A stretch of 64,000 nt of DNA from Brevundimonas naejangsanensis DSM 23858 (GCF_000421705.1 NZ_ATXN01000003.1:129001-193000); one strand, 5' to 3'. Positions 45,805-60,318 are shown, numbered from the stretch's first letter. Program-made: numbers and translations. The notes: a model not told the origin generated them from the sequence alone.

Positions 45805-46014
45805 GTGACCGAGAACGATCTGAAGCGCGTCGAGACGCACCTGAAGCGCACCTTCAACCACGGCGGCATCAAGGTGAAGGGCCGCAAGGTCGCCGATTCC
45901 GCCGAAGTCTATGTCGATGACGAGTTCATCGGCGTGGTGTTCGAGGATGAAGACGAAGCCGGTTCCTACATGTTCGAAATGGCGATCCTGGCGGAAGACC
46001 TGCCGCCGGCCTGA
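45805..46014 (+). CDS. DUF3126 family small protein
   Basis: 69 residues from GTG 45805. It matches DUF3126, a short alphaproteobacterial family: L-K-R-V-E-T-H-L-K-R-T-F near the start, then A-E-V-Y-V-D-D-E-F-I-G and E-D-E-A-G-S-Y-M-F-E-M-A-I-L. Strongly acidic C-terminal half. No known function. Followed by a terminator. Confidence 0.9.
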   Translation: MTENDLKRVETHLKRTFNHGGIKVKGRKVADSAEVYVDDEFIGVVFEDEDEAGSYMFEMAILAEDLPPA

Positions 46015-46037
46015 CGCCTGCGGAAGACGCGAATTGA

Positions 46038-46072
46038 AAAAGGCCGGAGAGGGCGTCCTCTCCGGCCTTTTC
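46038..46072. terminator. Bidirectional intrinsic terminator
   Basis: AAAGGCCGGAGAGG pairs with CCTCTCCGGCCTTT (46057-46070), with A-rich and T-rich flanks, between the DUF3126 gene and the convergent histone-like gene. Confidence 0.87.
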
Positions 46073-46092
46073 TATTGGCGATCAGCGTCGGA

Positions 46093-46713
46093 TCACCAGC
46101 CGAACAGGCGGGCGAAGAAGCCCTTCTTCTTTTCGGGGGCGGGCGTTTCGACGGGCGTTACCGGCTCGGCGGCAGGGGCGGGCGCGGCGGCCTGAACCGG
46201 CGGCTCGGCGGCGACGGGCGCGGTCGCGACGACCGGCTCGGGCTTGGGCGCAGGCCCGGTTTCGGCCGGCGCCACAGGCGCGGGCGCCAGGGAGGCGGCG
46301 ACCGGCGTCTCGACCGGAGCGGCGGCGGCCGTCTTGGACGTGGCGGGTTTCTTCGGTGCGGCGGCCTTGGTCGCCGCAGGCTTGGCTGTAGTTGATTTGG
46401 CAGCGGGTTTCTTGGCCGGCGCGGCCTTGGCGGCGGCGGGCTTCGCCGCAGCGGCCTTTGCCGGAGCCTTCGTCGTCTTGGTGGCGGCCTTGGTCGCTGT
46501 AGGCTTGGTCGCTGCAGGCTTGGCCGCCGCCTTGGTCGCGGGCTTTGCTGCGGGGGTCTTGGCGGGAGCCTTCGTCGCGGCGGCCGCCTTTACGGTCTTG
46601 GGCTTGGCGTCAGCTTTTGTCGCTGTTGCGCTCGACTTTGCCGCCGGTTTCGGCTTGGAAGCGGCGGAGGCCGCTTTCGCGGCAGGTTTCGTCTCAGACG
46701 GTGCTTTGGCCAT
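46093..46713 (-). CDS. Lys/Ala/Pro-rich histone H1-like protein
   Basis: 206 residues from ATG 46713 with GGGGAG upstream. Two blocks: residues about 1-125 are repeated A-A-K-P / A-T-K-A / A-P-A-K units, highly basic and like eukaryotic H1 or bacterial AlgP/Hc tails; residues about 125-190 are Ala/Pro/Glu-rich and acidic; the end is a short K-K-K-G-F-F-A-R-L-F-G-W amphipathic tail. The basic half probably binds DNA. The C-terminal tail might contact membrane or a partner. Low complexity makes family assignment uncertain. Confidence 0.75.
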   Translation of the reverse strand: MAKAPSETKPAAKAASAASKPKPAAKSSATATKADAKPKTVKAAAATKAPAKTPAAKPATKAAAKPAATKPTATKAATKTTKAPAKAAAAKPAAAKAAPAKKPAAKSTTAKPAATKAAAPKKPATSKTAAAAPVETPVAASLAPAPVAPAETGPAPKPEPVVATAPVAAEPPVQAAAPAPAAEPVTPVETPAPEKKKGFFARLFGW

Positions 46714-46794
46714 GAACTCCCCGACCCCTCGTTGGACACGGGCGTGAGAACCAAGCCCGTACTGGCGATTCGTCATTATAACGGTGTTTAAGAA

Positions 46795-47661
46795 ATGTCC
46801 GAATCCGCAGTTCAGGTGATCGCGCGCGGCGACCGCGCCCCGGCCGAAGCCGCCGCCGCCGCCATCGACGCCAACCCCCTGCTGGAAGGCGCCACCTATT
46901 CCATCCTGGAAGAGGATGAGGACAAGGAAATCTGGCGCATCGACGCCTTCCCGACCAGCGAGGAAGAGGCCGAAGGCATCGCCGAGATACTGCGCGCCAC
47001 GCCGGGGCTGGAGGTCGTGGTCGAGAAGCTGGCCGACGCCGACTGGCTGGCCATGAGCCTGTCGGGCCTGCCGCCGGTCGAGGCGGGACGTTTCTTCGTC
47101 TACGGCGCCCATGATCAGGGCAAGATTCCCGAGGGCCGGGTCAATCTGAAGATCGACGCGGGCGCCGCCTTCGGCACCGGCCACCACGGCACGACGGTCG
47201 GCTGTCTGGAGGCCTTCGACAATCTGCTGAAGACCGAGACCTTCGAGAAGGTGCTGGACGTCGGCTGCGGCACGGGCGTGCTGGCGATTGCAGCGGCCAA
47301 GACCGGTTCGCCCATCGCCGTCGGCACCGACATCGACGAGCCCTCGGCCCGGATCGCCAATGAAAATGCGGCGATCAACGACGCCAAATGCGACTTTTAT
47401 TTCGCCGATGGTCTGAGCGATGAGCGGATTGCGCAGCACGCGCCCTATGATCTGGTGTTCGCCAACATTCTGGCCGCGCCGCTGGTGTTCCTGGCGCCTG
47501 AGATCGCCGGGGCGCTGAAGTCGGGTGGGGTGGCGATTCTGTCGGGCTTGCTGCGGACGCAGGAAGAGCGGATTCTGGAGGCCTATCTGCCGCTGGGTTT
47601 CGTAGTGGAGCAGACGATCCATCACGACGCGTGGAGCGCGCTGCAACTGCGCAAAAAGTAG
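46795..47661 (+). CDS. prmA: Ribosomal protein L11 methyltransferase
   Basis: 288 residues. The N-terminal substrate-recognition domain is followed by [10 protein letters not shown] (about 124-133), a PrmA hallmark, and the SAM motif [10 protein letters not shown]. The N-I-L-A-A-P motif IV is at its usual place. It trimethylates lysines and the N-terminus of L11. It is divergent from the histone-like gene; palindrome C follows. Confidence 0.95.
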   Translation: MSESAVQVIARGDRAPAEAAAAAIDANPLLEGATYSILEEDEDKEIWRIDAFPTSEEEAEGIAEILRATPGLEVVVEKLADADWLAMSLSGLPPVEAGRFFVYGAHDQGKIPEGRVNLKIDAGAAFGTGHHGTTVGCLEAFDNLLKTETFEKVLDVGCGTGVLAIAAAKTGSPIAVGTDIDEPSARIANENAAINDAKCDFYFADGLSDERIAQHAPYDLVFANILAAPLVFLAPEIAGALKSGGVAILSGLLRTQEERILEAYLPLGFVVEQTIHHDAWSALQLRKK

Positions 47662-47673
47662 AGGCGCGACCTT

Positions 47674-47813
47674 CTCCCTCCCCGTTCTGGGGAGGGTGGC
47701 TGAGGCGTAGCCGAAGCCGGGTGGGGCGCTTCGACTGATCAAGCGCTGCACCTGTGTCTCCTAGCCCTCCCCACCCGGTCGCTGCGCGACCACCCTCCCC
47801 ATGAAAGGGAGGG
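47674..47813. repeat. Composite intergenic palindrome C (CCCTCCCC type)
   Basis: CCCTCCCC...GGGGAGGGTGG near 47676-47699 is mirrored by CCACCCTCCCC...GGGAGGG near 47790-47813. The inner GCCGGGTGGGG is mirrored by CCCCACCCGG. The element has the same architecture as A and B but a different arm sequence. It fills most of the gap between prmA and the aminopeptidase gene. Confidence 0.8.
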
Positions 47814-47832
47814 AGATGATACGGATGCATTC

Positions 47833-49659
47833 ATGCGCCAGACATTCGACGAAACCACCGATCCCTCCTTCGGGGCCAAACACCTGCCTCTGCTCCGCGC
47901 CGAGATGGCCAAGCAGGGCCTCGACGGCCTGCTGGTCCCGCACGAGGACGAGCATCAGAACGAATACCTGCCCGACGCCAATGAGCGGCTGGCGTGGGTC
48001 AGCGGCTTCACCGGCTCGGCCGGGGCGGGCGTCGTGCTGAAGGACAGGGCGGCGGTCTTCGTCGACGGCCGCTATACGGTGCAGGCCAAGGCGCAGACGG
48101 ACGAGGCCCTGTTCGAGCGGCAGCCGCTGAACAAGCTGGCCGACTGGCTGGCGGCCGTGCCGTCTGGCTCGGTCATCGGCTATGATCCGCGCCTGCACAG
48201 CCCCGATGCGCTGGCGAGTCTGCGCGCCGCCGTCGAGAAGGCCGGGGCGACGCTGAAGGCGGTCGAGCCCAATCCGATCGACCTGGCCTGGGGCGATGCG
48301 CGCCCGGCCCAGCCGCAGGCGCCGGTGGTCCCGCATGAGGACCGCTATGCCGGCGAAGACGCCGCGTCCAAGCGCGCTCGCATCGGCAAGGCCATCGCTG
48401 AGGCCGGAGCCGAGGCCGCCGTGCTGACGGCGCCGTCGTCGCTGGCCTGGCTGTTCAACATTCGCGGCGGGGATGTGATCCGCACGCCTCTGCCGCTGGG
48501 ACAGGCGGTGGTGAAGGCGGACGGGACGGCGAGCGTCTTCCTTGATCCGGCCAAGGTGACCAACGAACTGCCCGGCTGGCTGGGCGACGCCGTGACGCTG
48601 GAGGCGCCCGAGGCGCTGCCGGGCGCGCTGGACGCCCTGTCGGGGCGCCGGGTGATGATCGATCCGGCGGTGTCCTCGGCCTGGTATTTCGACCGGCTGG
48701 AGGCGGCGGGCGCCGCCATCGTTCGCGGCATGGACCCCTGCGCCCTGCCGCGCGCGCAGAAGAACGACGTCGAGATCGAGGGCAGCCGTCAGGCCCATAT
48801 CCGTGATGGCGCGGCCCTGACACGGTTCCTGCACTGGGTCGATACGGTCGCGCAGAAGGAACTGCCGGACGAGCGGGCGGTGGTCGAGGCGCTGGAGGGT
48901 TTCCGCGAGGCGACCGGCATGTTGAAGGATCTGTCCTTCGACACCATCGCCGGGGTCGGGCCGAACGGCGCCCTGCCGCACTACAAGCCGGTCGGGGCCA
49001 AGATCCGGCCGATGGAGGCGGGCTCGCTGCTGCTGGTGGACGGCGGCGGCCAGTATCTGGACGGGACCACGGACGTGACCCGCACCATGGCCATCGGCGA
49101 GGGCACGGCCGATCAGCGCCGGATGTTCACGCTTGTGCTGAAGGGCCACATCGCCATGGCGGTGATCCGCTTCCCGGCCGGGACCAGCGGACGCCAGTTG
49201 GACGCCATTGCGCGCCAGCCGCTGTGGAACGCAGGCTTCGATTTCGATCACGGCACGGGCCACGGCGTCGGGTCGTATCTGGGCGTGCACGAGGGGCCGC
49301 AACGTATCGCCGGCTGGGGCACGGACCAGCCTCTGCTGACCGGCATGATCCTGTCGAACGAGCCGGGCTATTACCGCGAAGGCGAGTGGGGCATCCGCAT
49401 CGAGACGCTGCAGGTCGTCACGGCCCCGGCGCAGGTTCCGGGCGGCGAGCGGCCGATGCATGGATTTGAGCAACTGACGCTGGCGCCGCTGGACCGACGC
49501 CTGATCGATGTCGCTCTGCTGACGGCGGAAGAGCGGGCCTATGTGGACGCCTATCACGCCGAGGTTCTGGCCAAGGTCGGGCCTTTGCTGGCGGACGGCG
49601 TTCAGAAGGATGAGGCGGCGCTGGAGTGGCTGAAGACGCAGACGGCCCCCTTGAAATAA
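47833..49659 (+). CDS. Aminopeptidase P (M24B, XPNPEP-type)
   Basis: 608 residues, the long three-domain form like eukaryotic Xaa-Pro aminopeptidase 1. Two N-terminal creatinase-like domains precede the pita-bread domain, whose five metal ligands are visible: D in V-D-G-G-G-Q-Y and T-D-V-T-R-T, H in G-T-G-H-G-V-G, E in S-N-E-P-G-Y and E in H-G-F-E-Q-L-T. It removes the N-terminal residue of peptides with proline in second place. Start ATG 47833; no other gene overlaps. Confidence 0.95.
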   Translation: MRQTFDETTDPSFGAKHLPLLRAEMAKQGLDGLLVPHEDEHQNEYLPDANERLAWVSGFTGSAGAGVVLKDRAAVFVDGRYTVQAKAQTDEALFERQPLNKLADWLAAVPSGSVIGYDPRLHSPDALASLRAAVEKAGATLKAVEPNPIDLAWGDARPAQPQAPVVPHEDRYAGEDAASKRARIGKAIAEAGAEAAVLTAPSSLAWLFNIRGGDVIRTPLPLGQAVVKADGTASVFLDPAKVTNELPGWLGDAVTLEAPEALPGALDALSGRRVMIDPAVSSAWYFDRLEAAGAAIVRGMDPCALPRAQKNDVEIEGSRQAHIRDGAALTRFLHWVDTVAQKELPDERAVVEALEGFREATGMLKDLSFDTIAGVGPNGALPHYKPVGAKIRPMEAGSLLLVDGGGQYLDGTTDVTRTMAIGEGTADQRRMFTLVLKGHIAMAVIRFPAGTSGRQLDAIARQPLWNAGFDFDHGTGHGVGSYLGVHEGPQRIAGWGTDQPLLTGMILSNEPGYYREGEWGIRIETLQVVTAPAQVPGGERPMHGFEQLTLAPLDRRLIDVALLTAEERAYVDAYHAEVLAKVGPLLADGVQKDEAALEWLKTQTAPLK

Positions 49660-49732
49660 GGCCATACGGCGCCCATCTGAAGAGGGTCGGCGGATGCGCC
49701 GCCGACCCCCTCACATCAGAAGGAATGCGCGG

Positions 49733-50716
49733 ATGAAGATGCGCAAGCTGGGCCGTAACGGCCCTGAGGTCTCGGCCGTCGGTCTGGGCTGCATGGGCAT
49801 GAGCGCCTTTTACGGCGGCGCCGACGAGGCCCAATCCATAGCGGTGATCCACCGCGCGCTCGACCTGGGCGTCACCCTGTTCGACACGGCCGAGATGTAC
49901 GGCCCCCACACCAATGAAGTCCTGCTGGGCAAGGCGCTGCAGGGGCGCCGGGACGAGGCTTTCATCGCCACCAAGTTCGGCATCAATCGCCAGCCGGACG
50001 GTTCGGCGATCACCGACGGTTCGCCCGCCAATGTGCGCCGCGCGGTCGAGGGCAGCCTGAGCCGTCTGGGCGTCGATCACATCGACCTCTATTACCAGCA
50101 CCGCATCGACCCCAATACGCCGATCGAGGAGACGGTCGGGGCCATGGCCGAACTGGTGAAGGAGGGCAAGGTCCGCTTCCTGGGCCTGTCCGAGGCGGCG
50201 CCCGCCACCCTTCGCCGCGCCCACGCCGAGCATCCGATCACGGCCTTGCAGACCGAATATTCGCTGTGGAGCCGCGACCCGGAGGACGAGCTTCTGGGCG
50301 TGGTGCGCGAACTGGGCATCGGCTTTGTGCCCTACAGTCCGCTCGGTCGGGGCTTCCTGTCCGGGGAGATCAAGTCGATCGACGACCTGGCGCCGGACGA
50401 CTTCCGCCGGACGAACCCGCGCTTTGCGGGCGCCAACTTCCAGAAGAACCTCGATCTGGTCGATGCGGTCGGCGCCATCGCGGCGGACAAGGGGGTGACG
50501 GCGGCGCAACTGGCCCTGGCCTGGGTGCTGGCGCAGGGAGAAGACCTTGTTCCCATCCCCGGTACGCGCCGCATCGCCACGCTAGAGCAGAACGCGGCGG
50601 CGGCGGACATCGTGCTGACGCCGGATGATCTGGCGCGGATCGAGGCCGTCTTCTCGCGCGGGGCGGCGGCGGGCGAGCGCTATGCGCCCGGCGGCATGAG
50701 TTCGCTGAACCGCTGA
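49733..50716 (+). CDS. Aldo/keto reductase
   Basis: 327 residues from ATG 49733, chosen because AGAAGGA lies 8 bases upstream (the open frame extends upstream without one; the next ATG is two codons on). AKR13-like features: G-L-G-C-M-G-M-S near the N-terminus, the catalytic tyrosine in F-D-T-A-E-M-Y-G-P, and Y-Y-Q-H-R-I-D. The C-terminal I-P-G-T-R-R binds NADP phosphate. Substrate unknown. Confidence 0.95.
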   Translation: MKMRKLGRNGPEVSAVGLGCMGMSAFYGGADEAQSIAVIHRALDLGVTLFDTAEMYGPHTNEVLLGKALQGRRDEAFIATKFGINRQPDGSAITDGSPANVRRAVEGSLSRLGVDHIDLYYQHRIDPNTPIEETVGAMAELVKEGKVRFLGLSEAAPATLRRAHAEHPITALQTEYSLWSRDPEDELLGVVRELGIGFVPYSPLGRGFLSGEIKSIDDLAPDDFRRTNPRFAGANFQKNLDLVDAVGAIAADKGVTAAQLALAWVLAQGEDLVPIPGTRRIATLEQNAAAADIVLTPDDLARIEAVFSRGAAAGERYAPGGMSSLNR

Positions 50717-50721
50717 TGTGA

Positions 50722-50757
50722 AAACGCCTCCCTCGCGATCGCGGGGGAGGCGTCTTT
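50722..50757. terminator. Intrinsic terminator after the aldo/keto reductase gene
   Basis: ACGCCTCCC (50724-50732) pairs with GGGAGGCGT (50745-50753), followed by CTTTC; convergent with the DUF2147 gene. Confidence 0.8.
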
Positions 50758-50778
50758 CATTCGGGCGTGTGCGAAGGC

Positions 50779-51201
50779 TTACTGCACGCGCGTCCAGGTC
50801 TGGGTCTTGCACAGGGGGGCGACGATGCAGCCGCGCAGGCGCAGGGTGTTGTCGTTGGTCATGGTGATGGTCCCGCGATAGGTGCCGCCGTCCTCGGGGT
50901 TGTAGACCGAGCCGCCGCGCCATTCGGTCGGGCCGCCGGTGAAGCCCGACAGCATCCGCAGGCCGCGCAGGGGGCGGTCGCGCAGGGATTCATCCTTGTT
51001 GCGTTGATCCTTGACTTCGGGGTTGGCGCGGATGTGGCTGGAGGTGACGAGGACGCCGCACAGGGCCTGGCCGCAGCGTTCGATGCGGACCTGACCGCCG
51101 TTGGTCGGGGTCTGCCACAGACCAGTGGGGTCGCTGGCGAGGGCCGGAGAAGCGAGGGCGAGGGCGGCGACGGCGAGCGCCGTCAGGACGGGGGTCTTCA
51201 T
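50779..51201 (-). CDS. DUF2147 family secreted protein
   Basis: 140 residues from ATG 51201, chosen because AAGGA lies 9 bases upstream. A signal peptide (about 1-22, ending A-L-A) precedes a beta-rich domain with the DUF2147 pattern: G-L-W-Q-T-P near 27-32, R-I-E-R-C-G, L-C-G-V-L-V and a late R-G-C-I-V-A-P-L-C. The two cysteine pairs suggest disulphides. Periplasmic or lipocalin-like role, unproven. Confidence 0.88.
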   Translation of the reverse strand: MKTPVLTALAVAALALASPALASDPTGLWQTPTNGGQVRIERCGQALCGVLVTSSHIRANPEVKDQRNKDESLRDRPLRGLRMLSGFTGGPTEWRGGSVYNPEDGGTYRGTITMTNDNTLRLRGCIVAPLCKTQTWTRVQ

Positions 51202-51313
51202 CGGCGTTTTCCTTCTGACGGATCGTTGAGGCGATCCCTTGGTCGAAAGGTGGGCCGGGTTTCGGTCTGAAACAAGGCCGAAATTGTGAACTTCACTCAA
51301 TGATTACATGACC

Positions 51314-52212
51314 TTAGGTCAAGTTATCGCCGATCAGGGCTAACCATTCGTCTTCAGTCAGGATGCTAACACCATGCTTTTGAGCGTTTTTCAGCTTCAT
51401 CCCTGCTCCGGGACCGGCGACGACATAGTCAGTCGTGCTGGAGACTAACCCAGAAACGTATGCCCCCGCTGTTTCCGAGAGGTATCGAGCTTCCGATCGC
51501 GTGCAGCGCTCAAGCGTGCCGGTAAAGACAATAGACTTGCCAGCAAGCGCACCTGTTCTGGCAGACGGCTGGGATGGCAGAAGCGGTGTCGGTTTTGACT
51601 TGGCTGCTGACTTAGGCGCGCGCTTTAATGATGGCGCTGAACACGGCGAATAGCCGTCGCGCCAGACGCGGCCCATGGTCAGGCGGCTGGCGTCGGCCAG
51701 GGCGCGGCAGTCCGCGGCCTGATGCATCTGAGCCGCCGCCAGGGCCACGGAGGCGCAGGCGAAGGCGTCTTCAGCCGCGTCGTGGTGGCGGAAGGCGACG
51801 CCCAGTTCGGCGCAGACGTTGTTCAGCTTGTGCGAGGCGAAGTCCGGCCAGTTGATCTGGGCCAGCTTGACCGTGCAGAGGTAGTCGAACTCGGGATAGG
51901 TCAGGCCGTAGTGGTCGCAGGTGTTGCGGATGACGCTGACGTCGAAGGCGGCGTTGTGGGCCAGGACGGTGCGGCCTTCGAGGCGCGGGGTGATGGCGGC
52001 CAGGACGGCCGGGAACTCTTCGGCGTCCTCGACCTGTTCGGGCCCAATGCCGTGAAAGGCGATGTTGAAGCTGGCGAAACGCATCCCCGGCGGGCGGATG
52101 TAGTGGTGCTCGACGGACTCGATGACGCCGTCGTTGATCCAGGCCAGGCCGATGGAGCAGGGGCTGGCCCGCTGCTCATTGGCGGTTTCGAAGTCGATGG
52201 CGACGGCGTGCA

Positions 52213-52213
<1 letters not shown>
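51314..52213 (-). CDS. 3'-5' exonuclease (DnaQ/epsilon type) fused to a BRCT domain
   Basis: 299 residues from ATG 52213, which shares one base with the ligA stop (TGATG); an in-frame ATG at 52234 is possible. Residues 1-165 form a DEDD exonuclease: A-I-D-F-E-T at 5-10, H-N-A-A-F-D, then H-H-D-A-A-E-D-A. After a linker, residues about 228-299 form a BRCT domain about 70% identical (50 of 71 by eye) to the one ending LigA. Downstream of about 51655 the base composition is clearly less G+C-rich, so the BRCT part seems to have a different origin. Confidence 0.9.
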
Positions 52214-54645
<2,432 letters not shown>

Positions 54646-54684
54646 CTAGCGTCGCGCCTCAAAAGATTCCTGCCGGAGCCCTCC

Positions 54685-55650
54685 ATGCGTCCTGTCCTAG
54701 TCAGCCTGTCCGTGATCGCCGCCGCCCTGACGCTGGCCGCCTGTGAGACGACGACCGCGCCTGTGGTCGAGACGCCCGCTGTCGAGGCGCCGTCGTCGGG
54801 CGAATACGCCCAGTTGATGGACGACCTGCGCATCCTGTCGGCGGACGACATGCAGGGGCGCGATACGGGGTCCGAGGGCGGGGCCAAGGCGCGCGACTAT
54901 ATCGTGGCGCGTCTGGAGGCGCTGGGCGTTCAGCCTTCGCCGATGGGCCGTCTTCAGCCGTGGGAGGCGCTGGGCCGCACGCGCGAGGGGACCAAGACCT
55001 ATAACGGGACCAACATCATCGGCGTCATCCCCGGCACGCGCGTGGCCGACAAATACATCGTGGTGACGGCCCACTATGACCACGTCGGCGTCAACGACGG
55101 CCAGATCTTCAACGGGGCGGACGACAACGCCTCGGGCGTGGCGACCATGCTGGAGCTGGCCAGACGGCTGAAGGCTGACCCGCCCGAGCACAGCGTGCTG
55201 ATCGTGGCGCTGGACGGCGAGGAGCGGGGGCTGCTGGGCGCCAAGCATTTCGTCGAGGCGCCGCCGGTGCCGCTGCACGCGATTTCGATGAACCTGAATT
55301 TCGACATGACGGCGCGGGCCGACAGCGATGGCAAGCTGTGGGTGACGGGGACGTATCAGCATCCCTATTTCCGCCCGGTGCTGGATCAGGTTCCGGCGCG
55401 CCGGAACGTCGCCTTCGCCTTCGGCAAGGACACGCCCGAGGACAAGGGCGCCGACAACTGGGTCGAGGCGTCGGATCACGCCGCCTTCCACCGCGCGGGC
55501 CTGCCGTTCCTCTATTTCGGGGTGAACTATCACCCGGACTATCACCGCCCCAGCGACGACTTCGAGAAGGTCAATCCGGCGGTGTTCCAGGACTCGACGG
55601 AATTGGCGATCGGCGGGTTCCGGGCGCTGGACCGGTGGCTGGATCAATGA
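54685..55650 (+). CDS. M28-family zinc metallopeptidase, lipoprotein
   Basis: 321 residues. The signal peptide ends L-A-A-C (cysteine 20), so the protein is probably anchored to a membrane facing the periplasm. The M28 zinc ligands are visible: T-A-H-Y-D-H-V, G-A-D-D-N-A-S-G, D-G-E-E-R-G, N-F-D-M and Y-H-R-P-S-D-D near the C-terminus. It is an aminopeptidase-type enzyme; substrate unknown. GGAG lies upstream of the ATG. ligA is divergent. Confidence 0.93.
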   Translation: MRPVLVSLSVIAAALTLAACETTTAPVVETPAVEAPSSGEYAQLMDDLRILSADDMQGRDTGSEGGAKARDYIVARLEALGVQPSPMGRLQPWEALGRTREGTKTYNGTNIIGVIPGTRVADKYIVVTAHYDHVGVNDGQIFNGADDNASGVATMLELARRLKADPPEHSVLIVALDGEERGLLGAKHFVEAPPVPLHAISMNLNFDMTARADSDGKLWVTGTYQHPYFRPVLDQVPARRNVAFAFGKDTPEDKGADNWVEASDHAAFHRAGLPFLYFGVNYHPDYHRPSDDFEKVNPAVFQDSTELAIGGFRALDRWLDQ

Positions 55651-55739
55651 CGGCTGTCGCAAAACACTTGCAAAGATAGGCCTTGAATCCGCCGTCAGAG
55701 CGGCGTTCTGTCGCACCCTCATCAGTCGAGGAAATATAG

Positions 55740-56363
55740 ATGTCGGCGACGCAAGGGTTTGACCTCCAACGGGTGCAGAAACTGCGCAAGGCGGCGCTGC
55801 TGGTCGGATTGATCGGGGTGGTCGGGCTGGCCTTCGTCAGCCGGTCCATCGGCGGCGAGACCATGCTGCACGAGGGGTTGGAGGCGTTCGGCCTGGGCCT
55901 GATCGTCGTCTGCATCGTCGGGCGGGCCTGGTGCTCCCTCTATATCGGCGGGCGCAAGAAGGCCGAGATCGTGGATCGCGGTCCCTATTCGATCAGCCGC
56001 AACCCGCTGTATGTGTTCAGCTTCATGGGGGCGTTCGGCGTGGGGGCGCAGACGGGCAGCGTGACGCTGGCGACCGTCTTTCTGCTGCTGACGATGGCGG
56101 TCTTCTACGCCACGGTGAAGCGCGAGGAGGCCTGGCTGGCGGGCGCCTTCGGCCAGACCTATGCGGACTATTGCGCGCGGACGCCGCGTTTCGGGCCGGA
56201 CTTCTCCAAATGGCGCGACGCCGACAGCCTGGAGGTGCGGCCGCAGTTCTTCCTGACGACGCTGCGTGACGGTCTGGTCTTCCTGCTGGCAGTGCCGCTG
56301 TTCGAGTCGGTCGAGCATCTTCAGGACATGGGCTGGCTGTCGGCTCTGGTGCATCTGCCTTGA
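55740..56363 (+). CDS. Isoprenylcysteine carboxyl methyltransferase-like membrane protein
   Basis: 207 residues with about five membrane helices. The ICMT/PEMT-type SAM-binding motif is the stretch D-R-G-P-Y-S-I-S-R-N-P-L-Y-V-F, with a following E-E-A-W-L. Bacterial members methylate lipids or small molecules rather than prenyl-proteins; the acceptor is unknown. The following lipoprotein starts in its stop codon, so the two form an operon. Confidence 0.87.
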   Translation: MSATQGFDLQRVQKLRKAALLVGLIGVVGLAFVSRSIGGETMLHEGLEAFGLGLIVVCIVGRAWCSLYIGGRKKAEIVDRGPYSISRNPLYVFSFMGAFGVGAQTGSVTLATVFLLLTMAVFYATVKREEAWLAGAFGQTYADYCARTPRFGPDFSKWRDADSLEVRPQFFLTTLRDGLVFLLAVPLFESVEHLQDMGWLSALVHLP

Positions 56364-56875
56364 GGGCGCTGCCGATCCTGTTGGCCGGGGCTCTGGCCCT
56401 GATGGCGGCGGCCTGTGATCGGGGGGCGGCGCCAGACAAGGCGCCCTCGGCGACGGCGTTCAGGCACGACCTGCCGGAAGACGTGTCCGGCTACTACATC
56501 CCCACGACGGCGGTGCAGGTCGGGGACTGGCGGCTGCATCACCTGTTCATGGGACAGGTTCCCGACTTCATCGCCTGGCGCGACGGCGCGCGGACGGCGG
56601 GTTTCGCGCCGATCATGATGGAGTTCGAGGCGGGGGATGGTAAGCGGCGCACGCGGCTGATTCCAACGGCCTATGAGGTGACCGAGGACCGTGTGCGCTT
56701 TGAGGCGTCGTCGCGCGAGCTGGGCGCGGTGTCGTTCGAGGGGGCGCTGGATCAGGATGCGCTGGCGACGGCGCGGCGCAATCTGGGCGATCAGGGCGTG
56801 GTCCTGAAAGGACGGCTGAAGGTCGGGGACCGGACCTTCGACGGGGTGTCGATGCGGTGGTGGGCGGGGGACTGA
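56360..56875 (+). CDS. Hypothetical lipoprotein
   Basis: 171 residues from TTG 56360, overlapping the TGA of the ICMT-like gene (TTGA). The signal peptide ends with A-A-A-C (cysteine 19). The rest is a beta-rich domain with Y-Y-I-P-T-T-A-V-Q-V-G and D-W-R-L-H-H-L-F-M-G, not matched to a known family. The coupling to the methyltransferase-like gene suggests a shared role, which is not evident. Confidence 0.8.
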   Translation: MRALPILLAGALALMAAACDRGAAPDKAPSATAFRHDLPEDVSGYYIPTTAVQVGDWRLHHLFMGQVPDFIAWRDGARTAGFAPIMMEFEAGDGKRRTRLIPTAYEVTEDRVRFEASSRELGAVSFEGALDQDALATARRNLGDQGVVLKGRLKVGDRTFDGVSMRWWAGD

Positions 56876-56898
56876 TCCCCCGCCGCTTATGCCGATCC

Positions 56899-57363
56899 TT
56901 AGGCGACGGTCGCCTTGACGATCTTGCCCGGCGCGCGCGGGGGCTCGCCCTTGGGCAGGGCGTCGACGTGTTCCATGCCTTCGATCACTTCGCCCCAGAC
57001 GGTGTACTGGCCGTCGAGGAAGCGGGCGTCGTCGAAGCAGATGAAGAACTGCGAGTTGGCGCTGTCCGGGTTGGCGGTGCGGGCCATCGAGCAGACGCCG
57101 CGGACGTGCGGCTCCTTCGAGAATTCCTGCTTCAGGTTCGGCTTGGACGAGCCCGAGGTGCCGGTGCCCGTCGGGTCGCCGCCCTGGGCCATGAAGCCCG
57201 GAATCACGCGGTGGAAGACCACGCCGTCGTAGAAGCCTTCCTTGGCCAGGTCGGTGATCTGCTTGACGTGGTTGGGCGCCAGGTCGTCGCGCAGCTTGAT
57301 GACGACGTTGCGGTCTTCGCCGTCGCCGGTGTCCAGAGTGAAGGTCAGGGTTTGGTCGGCCAT
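56899..57363 (-). CDS. Cyclophilin-type peptidyl-prolyl isomerase
   Basis: 154 residues, cytoplasmic (no signal peptide), close to PpiB. Motifs: F-H-R-V-I-P-G-F-M-A-Q-G-G-D-P with the catalytic arginine in F-H-R, G-V-C-S-M-A-R and N-S-Q-F-F-I-C-F. The loop after G-G-D-P (T-G-T-G-T-S-G-S) is typical. It speeds cis-trans isomerisation at proline. Divergent from rlmE. Confidence 0.97.
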   Translation of the reverse strand: MADQTLTFTLDTGDGEDRNVVIKLRDDLAPNHVKQITDLAKEGFYDGVVFHRVIPGFMAQGGDPTGTGTSGSSKPNLKQEFSKEPHVRGVCSMARTANPDSANSQFFICFDDARFLDGQYTVWGEVIEGMEHVDALPKGEPPRAPGKIVKATVA

Positions 57364-57443
57364 CGGGCGCTCCTTGAGGTTATGCGAGCCGGAATTGTGC
57401 GCGGGTCATAGCGGCTGAACGCCGTCAGGGCTATGTGGGAAGC

Positions 57444-58162
57444 ATGAGTGAAGACGAAAAGCCCGCCGACAAGCCGCAGGAACGCCGCCGAATGGTGCGT
57501 CTGCCTACGGGCGGCACGGCCTCGGGCCGCAAGGTCGGCCAGAAGATCAAGACGGCCGACAAGAAGACCCTGTCCAGCCAGGCGTGGATCAAGCGACAAC
57601 TGTCGGACGAGTGGTCCGACCGCGCGCGCGCCGAGGGCTGGCGCAGCCGCGCCGCCTTCAAGCTGATGGAGATCGACGACAGGTACCGTCTGATCAAGCG
57701 CGGCTCGCGGGTCATCGACCTGGGCGCCGCGCCGGGCGGCTGGGTGCAGGTGGCGCTGGATCGCGGCGCTACGGCGGTGGCGGGCGTGGACCTGCTGATG
57801 ATCGAGCCGATTCCGGGCGCGACGCTGATTCAGGCGGACTTCACCGATCCGGGCGTGGATCAGCAGATGCTGGACGCCATCGGCGGACCGCCGGACCTGG
57901 TGCTGTCGGACATGGCGCACAACACGATCGGCCACCGTCAGACGGACCACCTGAAGATCATCGCCCTGATCGAGATCGCGGCCGATTTCGCCATCCGCAC
58001 GCTGAGGCCGGGTGGGAATTTCGTGTCGAAGAACTTTCAGGGCGGCGACGCCGGCGGGGTGCTGACGCGCCTGCGCGAGGAGTTCGAGACGGTGAAGTAT
58101 GTGAAGCCGGAATCGAGCCGCAAGGGCAGCGCCGAGGTCTTCCTGGTGGCGCTGAACAAGCG

Positions 58163-58166
<4 letters not shown>
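57444..58166 (+). CDS. rlmE: 23S rRNA (uridine-2'-O-) methyltransferase RlmE
   Basis: 240 residues from ATG 57444 (an upstream GTG three codons earlier is less likely). Methylates U2552 of 23S rRNA. The K-D-K-E tetrad family signature is supported by S-R-A-A-F-K-L (K), D-L-G-A-A-P-G-G-W (SAM), S-D-M-A-H-N-T (D) and F-V-S-K-N-F-Q-G (K). The first 45 residues are a basic extension common in alphaproteobacteria. Its stop overlaps the convergent DUF2061 gene. Confidence 0.96.
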
Positions 58167-60312
<2,146 letters not shown>

Positions 60313-60318
60313 CCTGAT

